Shown: positions 22,228 through 32,899 of the stretch, in pieces
Layout of the letters: each line of letters opens with the position of its first letter
Position numbering within the stretch: position 1 is the stretch's first letter
Assembly (NCBI GenBank): GCA_001931905.2
Contig: MSJI02000750.1
Location: 84,930-148,929, forward strand
Source: Cladosporium sp. IMV 00045
Lineage: Eukaryota > Ascomycota > Dothideomycetes > Cladosporiales > Cladosporiaceae
Direction of reading: 5' to 3'
Length of the DNA stretch: 64,000 nucleotides
Made by a program: the position numbers and the translations under genes
Notes under the pieces: generated by a model
Told to the model about the DNA's origin: nothing
The model's input: only the letters and a program-made list of their open reading frames with translations
Databases searched by the model: none

Positions 22228-23411
22228 ATGGTCTCGCGCATCACCAAGCACCGTCGCCGTCTGGGCCTCGGCCAGTACATGCTCAAGGGAAAAGCAGAAA
22301 GCACTTCGCCGTCCAAAGTACTTCCTCCCCACGAGAGCCCAAGTCATACTCGACCACAATCTAACCTCGAACCCAATAGCTCAAACTCTCTCGCAGCGGC
22401 AGCAACATCTCCGCTCTGACGCCTTCAGCCTTCGCTCCGGCGAGGAAGATCCCATCTCCGTCTCGCCGCTACGCTTCTCGTGCGTTTAAGCGTGCCAGGG
22501 CGCTGAGCTTGTATTCGTCCGCTCACGTGGCGAGTGAGAGGTTCATGCGCAAGTACAATCTGGCTTACAGGATTGACGAGATTGTCGAGTCGGAGTATGT
22601 TGTTTGGAGCGGACTTGATGAGATGGAGGCGACCATTGTTGAGGGCGAAGTTGCTGCTCTATCTCTTGAGGATGAGGACATGGCGCTCATGGATGTTGAT
22701 GGTGGGGTTGCTGAGGGAGAAGGCCAGGATGGTGACAACCTGGCTTCATCGGTCGGAGAGGGAGCAGAGTCAATGGACGTCGATGGGATGGTTGAGGAGG
22801 ATGACGGCCAGGAAGAAGAGCAAATGGTCAAGATCAAGATCGAGCCTGCCACTGAGATGGATACCAGCACCGGCGGATCCGACGACGATCTCATCTTCAT
22901 GGAAGTGAAGCCTGTCCGCGCTGACGCATCTGGGGACGATGTCATCGTCGTGTCAGAGAGCCGTGTCCGTCTCGACGCATCTGTCGACGAAGTTATCATG
23001 TCAGACGCTCCGACCAGTATTGACGCATCTGAGGACGCCGAGATGTCCGGAACCGAGCCAGAGGAGACCACCTTCGCAATCCCATCCCCACAAGATCTCG
23101 CCACCCTCTTCGAGCCGCGCGTCGAAAAGGGCGTCCGCTACACCAAGCCCATCACCAGGAACCGCGCCCTCGAGCGTTCTCCCCTCAACGAAGAGCGTGA
23201 CAGCAAGATCCCTCGCCTCAACAACTACCTCCCGCCGACACAACAGCACTTGAACATCGCGAGCACCGTCCCCGCTTGGATTTCGCTGGCGAGTTCGATG
23301 ATCGAGCCGATGCGTGACATCGTTGAGTTCGCTTTCTCCACGGTCTTGACCCAGCATGTCATGCCGATTTTCTCTGCGCTCTCTTTCCCGCCTGGGGCTT
23401 GGGAGATGTAG
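22228..23411 (+). CDS. Unrecognised acidic protein with basic N-terminus
   Basis: Exons 22228-22317 and 22380-23411 give 373 residues. The start MVSRITKHRRRLGLGQYML and the following SPSRRYASRAFKRARAL are strongly basic. The centre is strongly acidic, with DMALMDVDGG and ESMDVDGMVEEDD. A short repeat VRADASGDDVIVVSES / VRLDASVDEVIMSDAP / SIDASEDAEMS occurs three times at about 16-19 residue spacing. The last 60 residues are hydrophobic and helical (WISLASSMIEPMRDIVEFAF). The intron (GTACTT donor, CTAACC branch, ATAG end) is phase 0 and joins two frames that both show coding composition. No known domain is visible. Nuclear location is a guess from charge. Confidence 0.65.
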
Positions 23412-23634
23412 GCGACTTTCTTTGGATGCATCCGCGGAGGATGTTGGGTGTCGGGAGGGAGGGAAAGGACGACATCGGTGGAGTGAACTGGACTTTTCGA
23501 ACTGGATTTGCCGCATTGAAGAAATTTCGACTCATGCTGTTTTCGAAGGAGCAATACATCGCAAGGGAGTTTGGAGGGGATTCTGATCAGGGAATAACGC
23601 TGCATACGGCACATGCCGGCGCGTTGGAGGAAGC

Positions 23635-23970
23635 TCGAGAACCCGGAAGGACGACTGAACCAGAGGACAACACGCGCACGATAGCGCTGTGAGGGAGGTA
23701 TGGGACAAACTGGAAGGACGACCGGATCTAGGCTCAACACGCGCACGACACCCAAGAGCGCGACAGAGCAGATTTCGAGAACCGCGAAGAATACCTTAAC
23801 GAAGTAGCAACACGCGAGCAACCACCCAGAGCGCTCTACAGCAGATTTCGAGAACTGCGAAGAACGACTGGACCGAAGCTCAACACGCGCATGAGCGCTG
23901 TAGAGACTTCGAAACACCGGAATAGCAAGTGTACCAGGCTACAACATGCGCACGATAGCGCTGTGAAGGG
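23635..23970. repeat. Degenerate tandem repeat, about 60-73 base period
   Basis: The phrase caacacgcgcacg or a close variant starts at 23668, 23735, 23808, 23881 and 23942. A second phrase, agcagatttcgagaac followed by cgcgaagaa or tgcgaagaa, occurs twice between the phrases. agcgctgtga or agcgctgtag also recurs. Copies differ at several positions. The array lies just downstream of the acidic-protein gene. Confidence 0.75.
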
Positions 23971-24653
23971 GAAATCGAGGCACTGGGAGAGTTTATCAGG
24001 GAGGACACTGTTTGTCGGAGGGAGCTTTCGCAGGCTGGGGGATCATGACATGGACATCGCCAGGGGTCAGGGACGCGGAACCACTGGCTGGAGGATTTCT
24101 TTTTCTTGCTGGTTTTCTTTTTCTGGTCGGTCTTCTTCTCTCCATTCTTTCTTTCTTGATTTCATTTCCTTTTTCGTATGGGCTCTTGATGGCGTTAATC
24201 CGGTGTAGCATTAAAACTATTCAAAATCAGCTTCCATTCTCGCTCATTTGACAACGTTGACATGTCTGATTGCATTGCTGCAACATTCTCTGCGAAGTGG
24301 ACGAGCACGGGGGTGGCTTCATCGCATTTCAAGCAATTTGGCTTTCTCATGGAGCTTCCGCCTGTCTGTGGCAATGATCTTTAATGTCGAATGTACGATC
24401 TTTTCGTTGACGAGCAGGTTGTGACATCGTGATGAACGACGTTTGACCATTCTTGGGACAGACTCTCAGGCTGACTGAACGAAAAAACTTGACCTTTGCA
24501 CAAGAGCACTGTAAAGTACATAAGAGGGCGTGGAACAGTAGCGGCATGCAACACAGGCAAATACTTCAGTACATGTATACGAGCGCTTGGAATTGAGGAA
24601 GTGAGGTTGCCCGGCTGTGATGCCCATTTATGCAGGCGCAATTTCGAAGCGAC

Positions 24654-24666
24654 TAGGGTTAGGGTT
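24654..24666 (+). promoter_or_regulatory. Interstitial telomere-like motif (TAGGGTTAGGGTT)
   Basis: Two consecutive TTAGGG-type units stand in the gene-poor stretch. TTAGGG-like sites are bound by Tbf1-type factors in several fungi. Whether this one is functional is unknown. Confidence 0.35.
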
Positions 24667-25272
24667 GGAGTTAGCCTTCCTGACTCGGCGTGTGGTGCTG
24701 TTCAATCATGGCATGTTGCAGCATGATAATATCTTGATAATTCGACACAAGGGCCGATAGAACATACCCATCATACGCAAATCATATCACGCCATCCTCT
24801 CACCGCGCATGTTCGTTCGCGCTCTTCACTGCTGTACTCGATACTTTCCTAAGTCTTGCGATCTTATGCTCATCAACGATTACCAAAGACCTAGACGTAC
24901 GGTCTCGAAGCTCTCTGACGAGCTTTTCCGTCCTGTCTATCAACTCAACAGTCCTGCGAAGTGAAGCAAGTATTCAGAATCCACTCGTCATGTCGAGCAA
25001 GACAAGCATCCGTCTTCACACAAACTGAAAACCAGACTTGTTGCAGATATGTCCATGAAACTTTTTGATTGCAATACCATGCATTCTTAAACCCCGATAT
25101 CCCTTTTGATCTTTTCCCCATCTAGTAAGACAAACAGCAAAGTATTTTTTTCTCTCCTTCCAATTTTTCCATCCTTCACTGTCGCAATTCGAACGCCAGA
25201 CTCCATCGCTAAATGCCAAATCGGTAGGCGGGCAATTGGTTATTCTTCACATTGCGCCTTTCTTTTCTTCGT

Positions 25273-25600
25273 CTAGGAAGAGCCAAGGGGCTTCTGGTCC
25301 TCTGTTGCGAATTTGTTAGCCAGACCGCATCGGTGGGCGCAAAGCTAGTGATGATGCTTACTCTTCAGCTGGGTGAGGAGGAGACCGTAGCGCTTCTTGA
25401 TGGTGACGCGCTGCCTGTTAGACTGTCAGTGATTTTGCTCCTTGTATTTTGTCTTGCAGTGTCTATGCGCCTTACCTGGAGTACTTGTCGTCGGGGGAGA
25501 AGCGCGCAGGGTGGGCGGACTTGGTGACCTCGCCGTGGTTGACCTTCTTGAGGGTGTAGATGCGCTCGCCGGAGGGCGACATGGTGTACATCAAATGCAT
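25273..25600 (-). CDS. NOP10: NOP10, H/ACA snoRNP protein
   Basis: Three minus-strand exons (25476-25600, 25362-25414, 25273-25301) give 68 residues, the usual size. NOP10 is a core subunit of the H/ACA particle with Cbf5/dyskerin, Nhp2 and Gar1, needed for pseudouridylation and rRNA processing in the nucleolus. The start [20 protein letters not shown], then [14 protein letters not shown], and across the first intron [17 protein letters not shown], are hallmark NOP10 sequences. The usual zinc-binding cysteines of archaeal Nop10 are absent, as in eukaryotic forms. The third exon adds a short tail, KDQKPLGSS. Donors are GTAAGG and GTAAGC, and acceptors are AACAG. The gene is too fragmented to stand out as an open frame. 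Its start lies 359 bases from that of the divergent LCL2. Confidence 0.93.
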
Positions 25601-25959
25601 GGTGGCGGTGGAAAATGTGGTATTGTTGTTGGATTATGGAGTTGTAGCGAGTGCGTGGGTCGGGAATGTTCTGTCGTCGTTGTCGAGTTCAATTTGCGAT
25701 TCTTTCTTTCACATGAACCTTGCGCAAGCTTCAAAGTCGGAGTGAAAGTCAGAAAATGCGGCGAGATGCCGGGGATGCCAAGACATCCGACAGCCTGTGA
25801 GACTCGACTCGAGGGAGACTCGGGATGCGCTTTAGGGTTAGGGTTGACATTTGGGCCAGCTGGACTACTACGACATCACTGCCAGGAAGCAATTCACAGG
25901 TCGCGAACTGCAATATACCAAAGATCGCAACACCAACAATCCCGAGAAAACCAGCGACC
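25601..25959. promoter_or_regulatory. NOP10-LCL2 divergent promoter with TTAGGGTTAGGG
   Basis: The 359 bases between divergent starts contain TTAGGGTTAGGG at 25832-25843, about 230 bases upstream of NOP10 and 115 upstream of LCL2. Tbf1-type proteins bind such motifs in promoters of snoRNA and ribosomal genes in yeasts. A role here is inference. Confidence 0.5.
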
Positions 25960-26392
25960 ATGCTCCTCCAATCGCTCCTCAGCGCCCTGCTGCTTTTCAT
26001 TCTCCCCGCCTCAGCACAATTCCAATTCTTCGAACAAATGTTCAACCAAGGCGGCCAGCAACAACAACGACCACAGAACGCCGCGTCCGACTCTTCCTGG
26101 TATCAGCAGCGATACGAAGATGGTAAGACAACACCTCTGCCTTCAATCCACAAACATACATAGGAAGTACAATCGTACTAACCAATCCCCAATCCCAGCC
26201 CACTGCGACAAATACCTCTGCCCCCATACCCTCAGCTGCGTGCACTTCCCGCACCACTGCCCTTGCGCTTTCCCTGATGTCGAGGATAAGGTCGAGTTTG
26301 GAGATGGGAGCATGGCGTGCGTGAGCAAAGGCGGGTTCAAAGCTGGCGAGGCGGCCAGGAAGGTTGAGCTTGCTAGGAAGGGATTGTTATAG
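25960..26392 (+). CDS. LCL2: LCL2, long chronological lifespan protein 2
   Basis: Exons 25960-26122 and 26199-26392 give 118 residues, the normal size. LCL2 is a small secretory-pathway protein, probably in the ER and linked to ER-associated degradation and lifespan in yeast. Its molecular role is unclear. The first 20 residues ([18 protein letters not shown]) are a signal peptide. The mature start [13 protein letters not shown] with a Gln run, [11 protein letters not shown], the cysteine segment [19 protein letters not shown], and the end [13 protein letters not shown] / LARKGLL match the family. The intron has a GTAAGA donor, a TACTAACC branch site and a CCCAG acceptor. Confidence 0.93.
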
Positions 26393-26889
26393 AGCATGGG
26401 AGAGTTGGAAGCTATGTGTCTGGGGATGGAGGGGATGAGAATAATGAATGTTTCCTTACATTTGCTTGAAGATGTGCTTCTCAGTGACTGGCCAATGGTG
26501 TGCGATTCTCGTTATGATATGAGACTATGTGATCGCTAGAACACGGCCTGACAGTTCCCACGGGACCTACGCATGGCACAAAGGAAAACAACGATCAACA
26601 ATCCAGGTAACGTTCATGATGCATACAAGACTCGTAATAATTCGTAAAGGCGCCACCGCAATGCCGCTCATATCATCCAATTTTCCCGAGCTTTTTCATG
26701 ACCGAATCCCAGACCCCCAGCTCAACCCGTCCTGGAGAGCATGTATGCAAGTCTGATTCCCAAAGAGAAACCCAAACCAAAGACCCAGAAGAACGCCACG
26801 CTCGTCCCATAGAAACCAGCTCTGGCGAGCAAAACAATCCCCAAACCCTCTCATGTGCAAGAATAGAATCAAAAAAGGCAATCAAGTCC
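26393..26889. other. Intergenic, convergent 3' ends
   Basis: Short 3' flanks of LCL2 and the minus-strand coiled-coil gene. No gene seen. Confidence 0.5.
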
Positions 26890-28341
26890 TCACGCCGCCA
26901 CTTCCGCCTTAGCATACTTATAGCGATATTTCTGCTTGGCTCCAGTGTCGCCAAACTCCTCCCGTCCCCAGGCTCTCATGAGCTCGTTGCCCAGGTTGCG
27001 ATTCCTCTTTTCCAGACTTTCGATCTTGCTCCGAAGTTCCTGAATCTCCGCGTCTCTGTCCGCGAGTTTCGCGTCCCTGGCTGCGATCTTTTCTTTGTAG
27101 CGCGTTTCTCTCATGCGGACTTTTTCGGTTATTGCTGCGTCCGTTGAGGCGTTCGCGGACTTGTGCTCGGCAATCATGTTTTGCATCTCTTCGTCGTGCG
27201 CTAGCTCTAGAGCGCGTGTGGCCTCTCGCGTGGCTTGCATCTCATCGGCGTGCTGTTGTCTCAGCTGGGCTATCTCAGCGTCGCGGGAATTACTGCGTGT
27301 TCCAGCAGCTGTCGCAGCTCTCAATTCCGATCTGAGCTGTTCGATCTCGGTGGCGTGGCTAGACCTCAGATTGTTGATGGTTTTTGTGGCATTCTGCTTC
27401 TCCTGAGCGTGCTCTGTGTGCAATCGCGCCATTTCAGAAGCATGCGCAACATTGTGCGTATTCGAGGTGTTGACGGCGGCTCGTAGTTGCTCGGCGTGTT
27501 GTGCTTTGAGTTCGTTGATTTCGGTATGATGTGTTGCACTGTCTTGCGACTGATCGACGACCTTGAGAGCTTCTTTGTGCTGCGACTTGAGGTGCTCCAT
27601 CTCTGCGGCGTGAGATGCTTTGAGGCTTTCAGTATCGCGGGCAGCAGTTTCGAAAGTCGCCTTGAGCTGCTGCGAGTACTCCACAGTCATGCGACGGATC
27701 TCATTGGTGTGCGCCTCCATTGTTGCGCGAAGCTCGTTGGCAGCCGCCTGGAGTTCCTTCGCATGCTGTGTACCGAGTCGCTCGATTTCCGCCGCATGCG
27801 ACGCCTTCTCTGCAGCCCGTCCCTCCTTTTCTGCTGCCAGCTCTGAGCGCAAACGCTCAATCTGGCTCATCAAATATTGTGACGCTCCTCCGTGCGGCTG
27901 TACTGGCGAAAGCATGGCGGAGTGGTTGGCGGTGCCGCGAGGGCTGCGCTCACTATTAGGAGTGCGGCCGCCAAGTGGTGTAGGGTTGCTAGGACGAGCA
28001 GGGGAGCTGTAGTCTTCCACAGTAGGCTGCCTGTCCATTTCGTTCTTGCGGAAGATCGAAGGAGTGCCAGTGGTAATTGCTGCGCCGCCGTCCGTGTTGT
28101 TGCGCCGAAGTGCGCGGCGGCCTTTCATCCAGTCCATCATATTGATTGTGAAATCAATCGGGCCGTCGATATCTTCGCTCATGATGCGCGGTATTGAGCG
28201 TTCGGCTACAGGTGAGGATGCGTTGCTGGAAGGTCCAAAGGCATCTAAATCTAGAGAATATCTCGATTCCGCCGGTGATGAAGGTAATGGTCTAGGAAAC
28301 GCGCTACGCGGCGGAGACGACTGTATCCTGCTGGAGTCCAT
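26890..28341 (-). CDS. Coiled-coil protein, possibly spindle-pole-body related
   Basis: A single exon of 483 residues starts MDSSRIQSSPPRSAFPRP. The N-terminal 160 residues are disordered and contain the motif DIDGPIDFTINMMDWMKG, which recalls N-termini of fungal coiled-coil proteins annotated as spindle-pole-body associated. That link is from memory and weak. Residues 160-455 are coiled coil with recurring SHAAEMEHLKSQH-type units in which His returns every 11 residues. The C-terminus has a compact conserved-looking motif, LMRAWGREEFGDTG then KYRYKY, that I associate with uncharacterised Pezizomycotina proteins. Start at 28341 is the only N-terminal ATG in frame. Confidence 0.75.
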   Translation of the reverse strand: MDSSRIQSSPPRSAFPRPLPSSPAESRYSLDLDAFGPSSNASSPVAERSIPRIMSEDIDGPIDFTINMMDWMKGRRALRRNNTDGGAAITTGTPSIFRKNEMDRQPTVEDYSSPARPSNPTPLGGRTPNSERSPRGTANHSAMLSPVQPHGGASQYLMSQIERLRSELAAEKEGRAAEKASHAAEIERLGTQHAKELQAAANELRATMEAHTNEIRRMTVEYSQQLKATFETAARDTESLKASHAAEMEHLKSQHKEALKVVDQSQDSATHHTEINELKAQHAEQLRAAVNTSNTHNVAHASEMARLHTEHAQEKQNATKTINNLRSSHATEIEQLRSELRAATAAGTRSNSRDAEIAQLRQQHADEMQATREATRALELAHDEEMQNMIAEHKSANASTDAAITEKVRMRETRYKEKIAARDAKLADRDAEIQELRSKIESLEKRNRNLGNELMRAWGREEFGDTGAKQKYRYKYAKAEVAA

Positions 28342-28807
28342 TTCGCGTAGTCTGGTGATCGTTTGCGCAATGCTGTCTGTGCGCTGGTATCCTGGTCCAC
28401 AGTGGGTTGTTCTTAATATATTCGCTCGATTCGATGCTCGGCTGTAGTAATGGTTGTTTTTGTTGCTACGCGCTGCCTGAATGCGATTGCACTGTTACGT
28501 ACATTCGTGGCCGAGATCAGAGTGAGTTGGTAATGCGAATGCACCCAATGATCATACTGGTGCTTACGCGCAAGAAGACCATGAATCGTAGAAGTTCGCG
28601 TGTGTATGTTAGTCGAGGGAAACGAGCCAGCGAGCGGTGTGTGTGCTTGTGTTTACGGCTTTGTTGACATTCGCGATAGTCAGCCGATAAGTCCGAGGAT
28701 CTAATTCCGCACTCTGCCAGCCCAAACGAGACATCTTTCAAGAATAATAAGGTAGACAGAATCTCCGCCAAGACTCATCAGGAGAGGCGACATAGCAGGA
28801 TAACCGC
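28342..28807. promoter_or_regulatory. Divergent promoter of the coiled-coil gene and ceramide glucosyltransferase
   Basis: Head-to-head spacing of 466 bases. No further gene is supported and no clear core element is recognised. Confidence 0.4.
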
Positions 28808-30482
28808 ATGACAGACGGAAGCATTGCTGCCGAGGCATTCGGCTCGAACACGGATGTTCAGAGAGGTTCGCAGATCGTGTTACTGCTGGCCACAGTCTGC
28901 CTGGTGTGGTATGTCGCTGTGACCCTCGTCTCGACGTTGGGTTATGTCCAAATGTAAGCTTTTGCTGGTGTCTACGAGAAATGGAAAATATCACTGACAG
29001 ACATATAGACGACGCTATTTTTCCAGCACGCCGCAAGATGTCACCTGGTTAGCGGATGCGCCTCATGTAAATATCATTCGACCCATCAAAGGCCTGGAGC
29101 CTTCACTCTACGACTGCTTGGCCTCGACTTTCCGGCAGAATTATCCCAAGGACAAACTCCACATTCGGTTCTGCATATCAGATTGTGGTGATCCTGCTCT
29201 CCCGGTTCTGGACCGCTTGATCAAGGACTTTCCATCCTTCGACGCACAGATCCTGGTCGAAGATGAGGACGTGGCACTTCAGGATGGGAAGGTGCCACTT
29301 GGCCCAAATCCTAAGATCCGCAATATGAGTCGTGCTTACAGGGAAGCTGTTGGCGACTTCATCTGGATTATTGATTGCAATGTATGGGTTGCCAAAGGAG
29401 TCTGTGGTCGCCTTGTTGCCAAATTGGAAGGCCGGGGCGAAAAGCGCAAGAACAAATTCGTCCACCAGTTGCCACTTGTTGTCGACACGATGGGGACAAC
29501 CACTCAAGAGGAGACTCGTGGTTTACTGGACGACTCGAACCGCCAGATCCGCACTACGAGCTCTGCAAGCCACGCGCTTCTGACCGGAGATGGCAACCAG
29601 CGTACAGCCTCTTCTATCGGTGGTGGCAGACTCGAAGAGCTTTTCCTGTCATCCGCGCACGCGAAGTTCTACACTGCAATCAATACAGTCCTCATCGCAC
29701 CCTGCATCGTCGGCAAGAGCACCATGTTCCGCCGCCGCCACCTTGACAGTCTGACAGACAATGCCGGCATCAACTACTTTAGCGAGAACATTTGCGAAGA
29801 CCACTTGATTGGAGACATGCTTTGGAGAAAATCAGTGCCAGAGGAAATTGACGGCGAGAGCTGGGGCAAGCATGCATGCTGCTTCGGCGATCTGGCCGTC
29901 CAACCGATGGCAAACATGAGTGTCGTGGAATACTGGCGCCGAAGAGTACGTTGGTTGCGGGTGCGCAAGTATACAGTCACACTGGCCACACTTGTCGAGC
30001 CTGGAACGGAGAGTTTCTTGTGCTCATTGTACGGTGCTTTTGCCGTGACTACTCTGCCGTTTTTCCAATCCCGTTTCGGCATTCCGCCTACTTGGTCGAC
30101 ATTTGCGATTTTCTGGCTCTGCAGCGTCTCAGCCTGGTGCATGCTCGATTGGACTCTCTACCTGCTTCTTCACTCTGGCAGATCAATCGATGTCGACGAC
30201 GACACTCCCGCTTTTGCAAGACCACCAAAAAACGGCCAAAGGCGTCCTTTCGCGGAGTGGCTGTTTGCCTGGATCGGTAGGGAGTCTCTGGCATTCCCGA
30301 TCTGGTTCTGGGCTATTTACGGCGGTGCTAGAGTGGAGTGGCGGGGCAAAGAGTTCTGGGTGGGAATGGATATGAAGGTTCACGAGCTCAAGAGGAATGA
30401 TGAAGATGCACTCCATGGCGAGGCGAGTCAGAATGGTGACATCTCTCGCTCTTCTTCAAGGGGAAAAGATCGGTTGGACTGA
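28808..30482 (+). CDS. Ceramide glucosyltransferase (GT21)
   Basis: Exons 28808-28953 and 29009-30482 give 539 residues. The enzyme moves glucose from UDP-glucose to ceramide at the Golgi/ER membrane, making glucosylceramide for membranes and hyphal growth. An N-terminal membrane helix ([18 protein letters not shown], about 23-45) is followed by [18 protein letters not shown]. The catalytic signature is present: SDCGDPA (D1 region), IIDCNVWV (D2), EDHLIGD (D3), and the RRVRW form of the (Q/R)XXRW motif. The C-terminus has about three more hydrophobic segments (for example [17 protein letters not shown]). A Ser/Gln/His-containing insert near 210-240 between catalytic motifs is typical of fungal forms. 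The intron (GTAAGC..ATATAG) restores GYVQIRRYFSS. Confidence 0.93.
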
Positions 30483-31285
30483 GTACATAAATGATGTTAG
30501 ATGCATCGAATACGAGTTTCTGTATTCTAACATTGGGATGACGCAGATAATCTGCTCTCCGCGGATTGAGATGTCCCTCCGGTTGAGGCTGTGCTGTTCT
30601 TTCGGCGATCTTTCGTGTGATCCATATGTGCATCATTTGTGACTGATCTCAAAATATATCAAATCTACTCTCTGAGATGCATACCCACTCCACTTCTACT
30701 GGTCCACCATGCGTGCGCGTAATGGTTCAACACACTTAAGCTCGATGGGCCGTTCCCGCTAGCCTTCAACCTAATTCCTACTCCGACTCCTTCGTATCCA
30801 CATATCACGCACATTCAGGCGAGTTCGGGAACAAGAGCATACGAGCATTTGAACATCAGTCAACTTTCGCTGACGAATGGTAATTGATTGTCTTGAAGAA
30901 GAGATGATAACTGCTCTGACGCTGCGCTATGAGCGGCACATAATTGCGAGGTCTCAGATCTATCAACGGCCAACGTTGGACGAAGGAACATGTGATTCGC
31001 CCACGGCACCATCCCCGATTCCCCCATCACAAAAGCCGATGAACATCCAGCAGGATTGCCTCCATTTGTGCGTATGCGGCTAGGCGTCCTGTCTTATACG
31101 AAAGCACATCCGTCAGTACTAGTGCCATCAACCGTTCCTCTGAATGATGATCGACCCGCACACCTCCACATATCACTCTGCAACCGTTCCGTCAACATCC
31201 CATGGAGAAGTACAATTAGATTCGATGCCGTCTACCTGGATCTTGCCTTTCCATTCCTTGGTTCCCACGCCTATCACACGCAATC
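30483..31285. other. Intergenic
   Basis: Contains the 3' flank of ceramide glucosyltransferase and the promoter of the secreted hydrolase. No gene seen. Confidence 0.5.
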
Positions 31286-32469
31286 ATGGCTATTCTTTCG
31301 GGTCTCTTTCTCTCTTTGCTATCCGTCTCCTGGGCACAGCAGTTTCAAGGTGATGTTGTCAGCGGCACCCTTCCATCACAGGATGGCTCTGAGGTAGCGT
31401 ACTTCAAGATCGACGACCCGTCTGGAGCCAATGACCACCTGACTCTCGTCAACTACCAATCTCTCGGGAGCGACGGTCAGCGATTGAACAACCAGAACGT
31501 CGAGAGAGCTGTCATCATGATGGCTGGTCTCTTCAGAGATGCTGGAGATTACATGAACCACACGCTCTCTGCTCTGTACAAAGTCCCTGCCGGAGCCGGA
31601 CCAAGCCGTGACAATGTCGCAATCATCACACCAGTCTTCCCGAACGAGCAGGACGAGGGAGTCGCGTGGACCCAGGGTTCAAACGTCCTCGTATGGCACG
31701 AGAATGACTGGGCGTACGGCCGCAACAACATTTATCCTTCGTCGAGCACCAACACCTCCAGCTTCTCCGTCTTGGACCAGCTCGTTGCATACTACAATGA
31801 TCAAAACACTTTCCCGAACGTCAAGGAGATCGTTGTCGCCGGACACAGCATGGGATCTCAGGTATGGGCACCTCAAAACAATACTCAATTCAAATAACTA
31901 ACGATTCCCAGATGGTCCAGCGATATGCCACTCTGACCACCGTCAAATCCGGCCGCATCCCCATCACCTTCTGGCCCGCCGACCCTAACTCCATGGTATG
32001 GCTCAGCACCTACAGGCCCATCGACTACCCCAACTGCCCGGGATACGACGACTGGCCCGAAGGCTTCGCCAACTACGCCTCTGACAACCAGCAATACGGT
32101 CAAGCCATGGTCGCCCGTGGCCGCGAGGCTCTCCTCGAGAACTACCAGAGCAAGCAAGTCTCGTACCTCCGCGCCATCCAGGACCACGGCGACTACACCG
32201 TGACCGGCTGCGGCGCGTACACCACTGGCGCCGACCGCGATGCGCGTTTCTTGAACTTCATCGATTGGTTTCGTCCTACCTGCGAGTCTCCTTCCAACGG
32301 TAACTGCGATACTGTCGATTACGTTGACTTGTCGCACGATGCTGCGGCTGCCTTTGGGAGTGCCGCTGGACTGTCGCGTTTGTTTTATGACAACTTCGAC
32401 GGTCAGGGTGGCAGGGCTCCTGACTATGGAGCCAGGAGACAGGAGGCTGATGACCCCTACCCTCGTTAG
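31286..32469 (+). CDS. Secreted alpha/beta-hydrolase
   Basis: Exons 31286-31861 and 31912-32469 give 377 residues. Residues 1-17 (MAILSGLFLSLLSVSWA) form a signal peptide, so the protein is probably extracellular. The nucleophile elbow is VVAGHSMGSQ (Ser near 189), split from the next residues by a phase-0 intron immediately after the Gln. LSHDAAAAF near the end may supply the catalytic His. The pattern NVAIITPVFPNEQDEG and FWPADPNSMVWL resembles uncharacterised fungal hydrolases close to the serine-esterase or lipase group. Substrate is not predictable. Several NXS/T sites (NHT, NTS) fit glycosylation. Confidence 0.85.
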
Positions 32470-32899
32470 AGGATGAGGCTTCATCTTTTCTTCTTTCTTT
32501 TCTCTTATTCTTTCTAATTAATCTTTCGTAGAATTCTTCTTTTCTTTAGGTAATACAGAACATAGTCATTTACACTCATGAGACCCTTGAATTTTTGACC
32601 TGTCATTTGAATTGCAAGTACCGATACTGATTTTACTGTCCTTAATCTAAAGCCAACTCTGGGGCCAACTCCGTTCTCGGTTTGTACTCGACAGGCATGT
32701 AACCCTTTGCAATCGCGCTTTCATCGCTATGAGAGGAGCTTTCTCCATTCCGTTACAACACGTACAATCATGATGCTTCCAATCGTGACAAAATTCCAGA
32801 ACACTGTGTTCCCTTCCCACGTGCTTTGAAAAAGAGCCTGAGGTCCACCAAAGTTATGCGCCCATGCAACAGCCACTGTATGCTCACGTTAACGCCATA
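32470..32899. other. Intergenic, convergent 3' ends
   Basis: T/C-rich 3' flank (32480-32550) of the hydrolase and the 3' flank of the zinc-finger gene. No gene seen. Confidence 0.5.

Larger units (their letters stand above)
23412..25272. other. Long intergenic stretch
   Basis: Besides the repeat at 23635-23970 and a telomere-like motif at 24654-24666, I see no supportable gene. A hydrophobic 79-codon frame at 24012-24251 and its basic antisense partner lack splice or codon support. Confidence 0.5.

Noticed and set aside
24012..24251. Hydrophobic 79-codon frame and its basic antisense partner
   Set aside because: Composition follows from C/T-rich DNA. No homologous motif, promoter or intron evidence.
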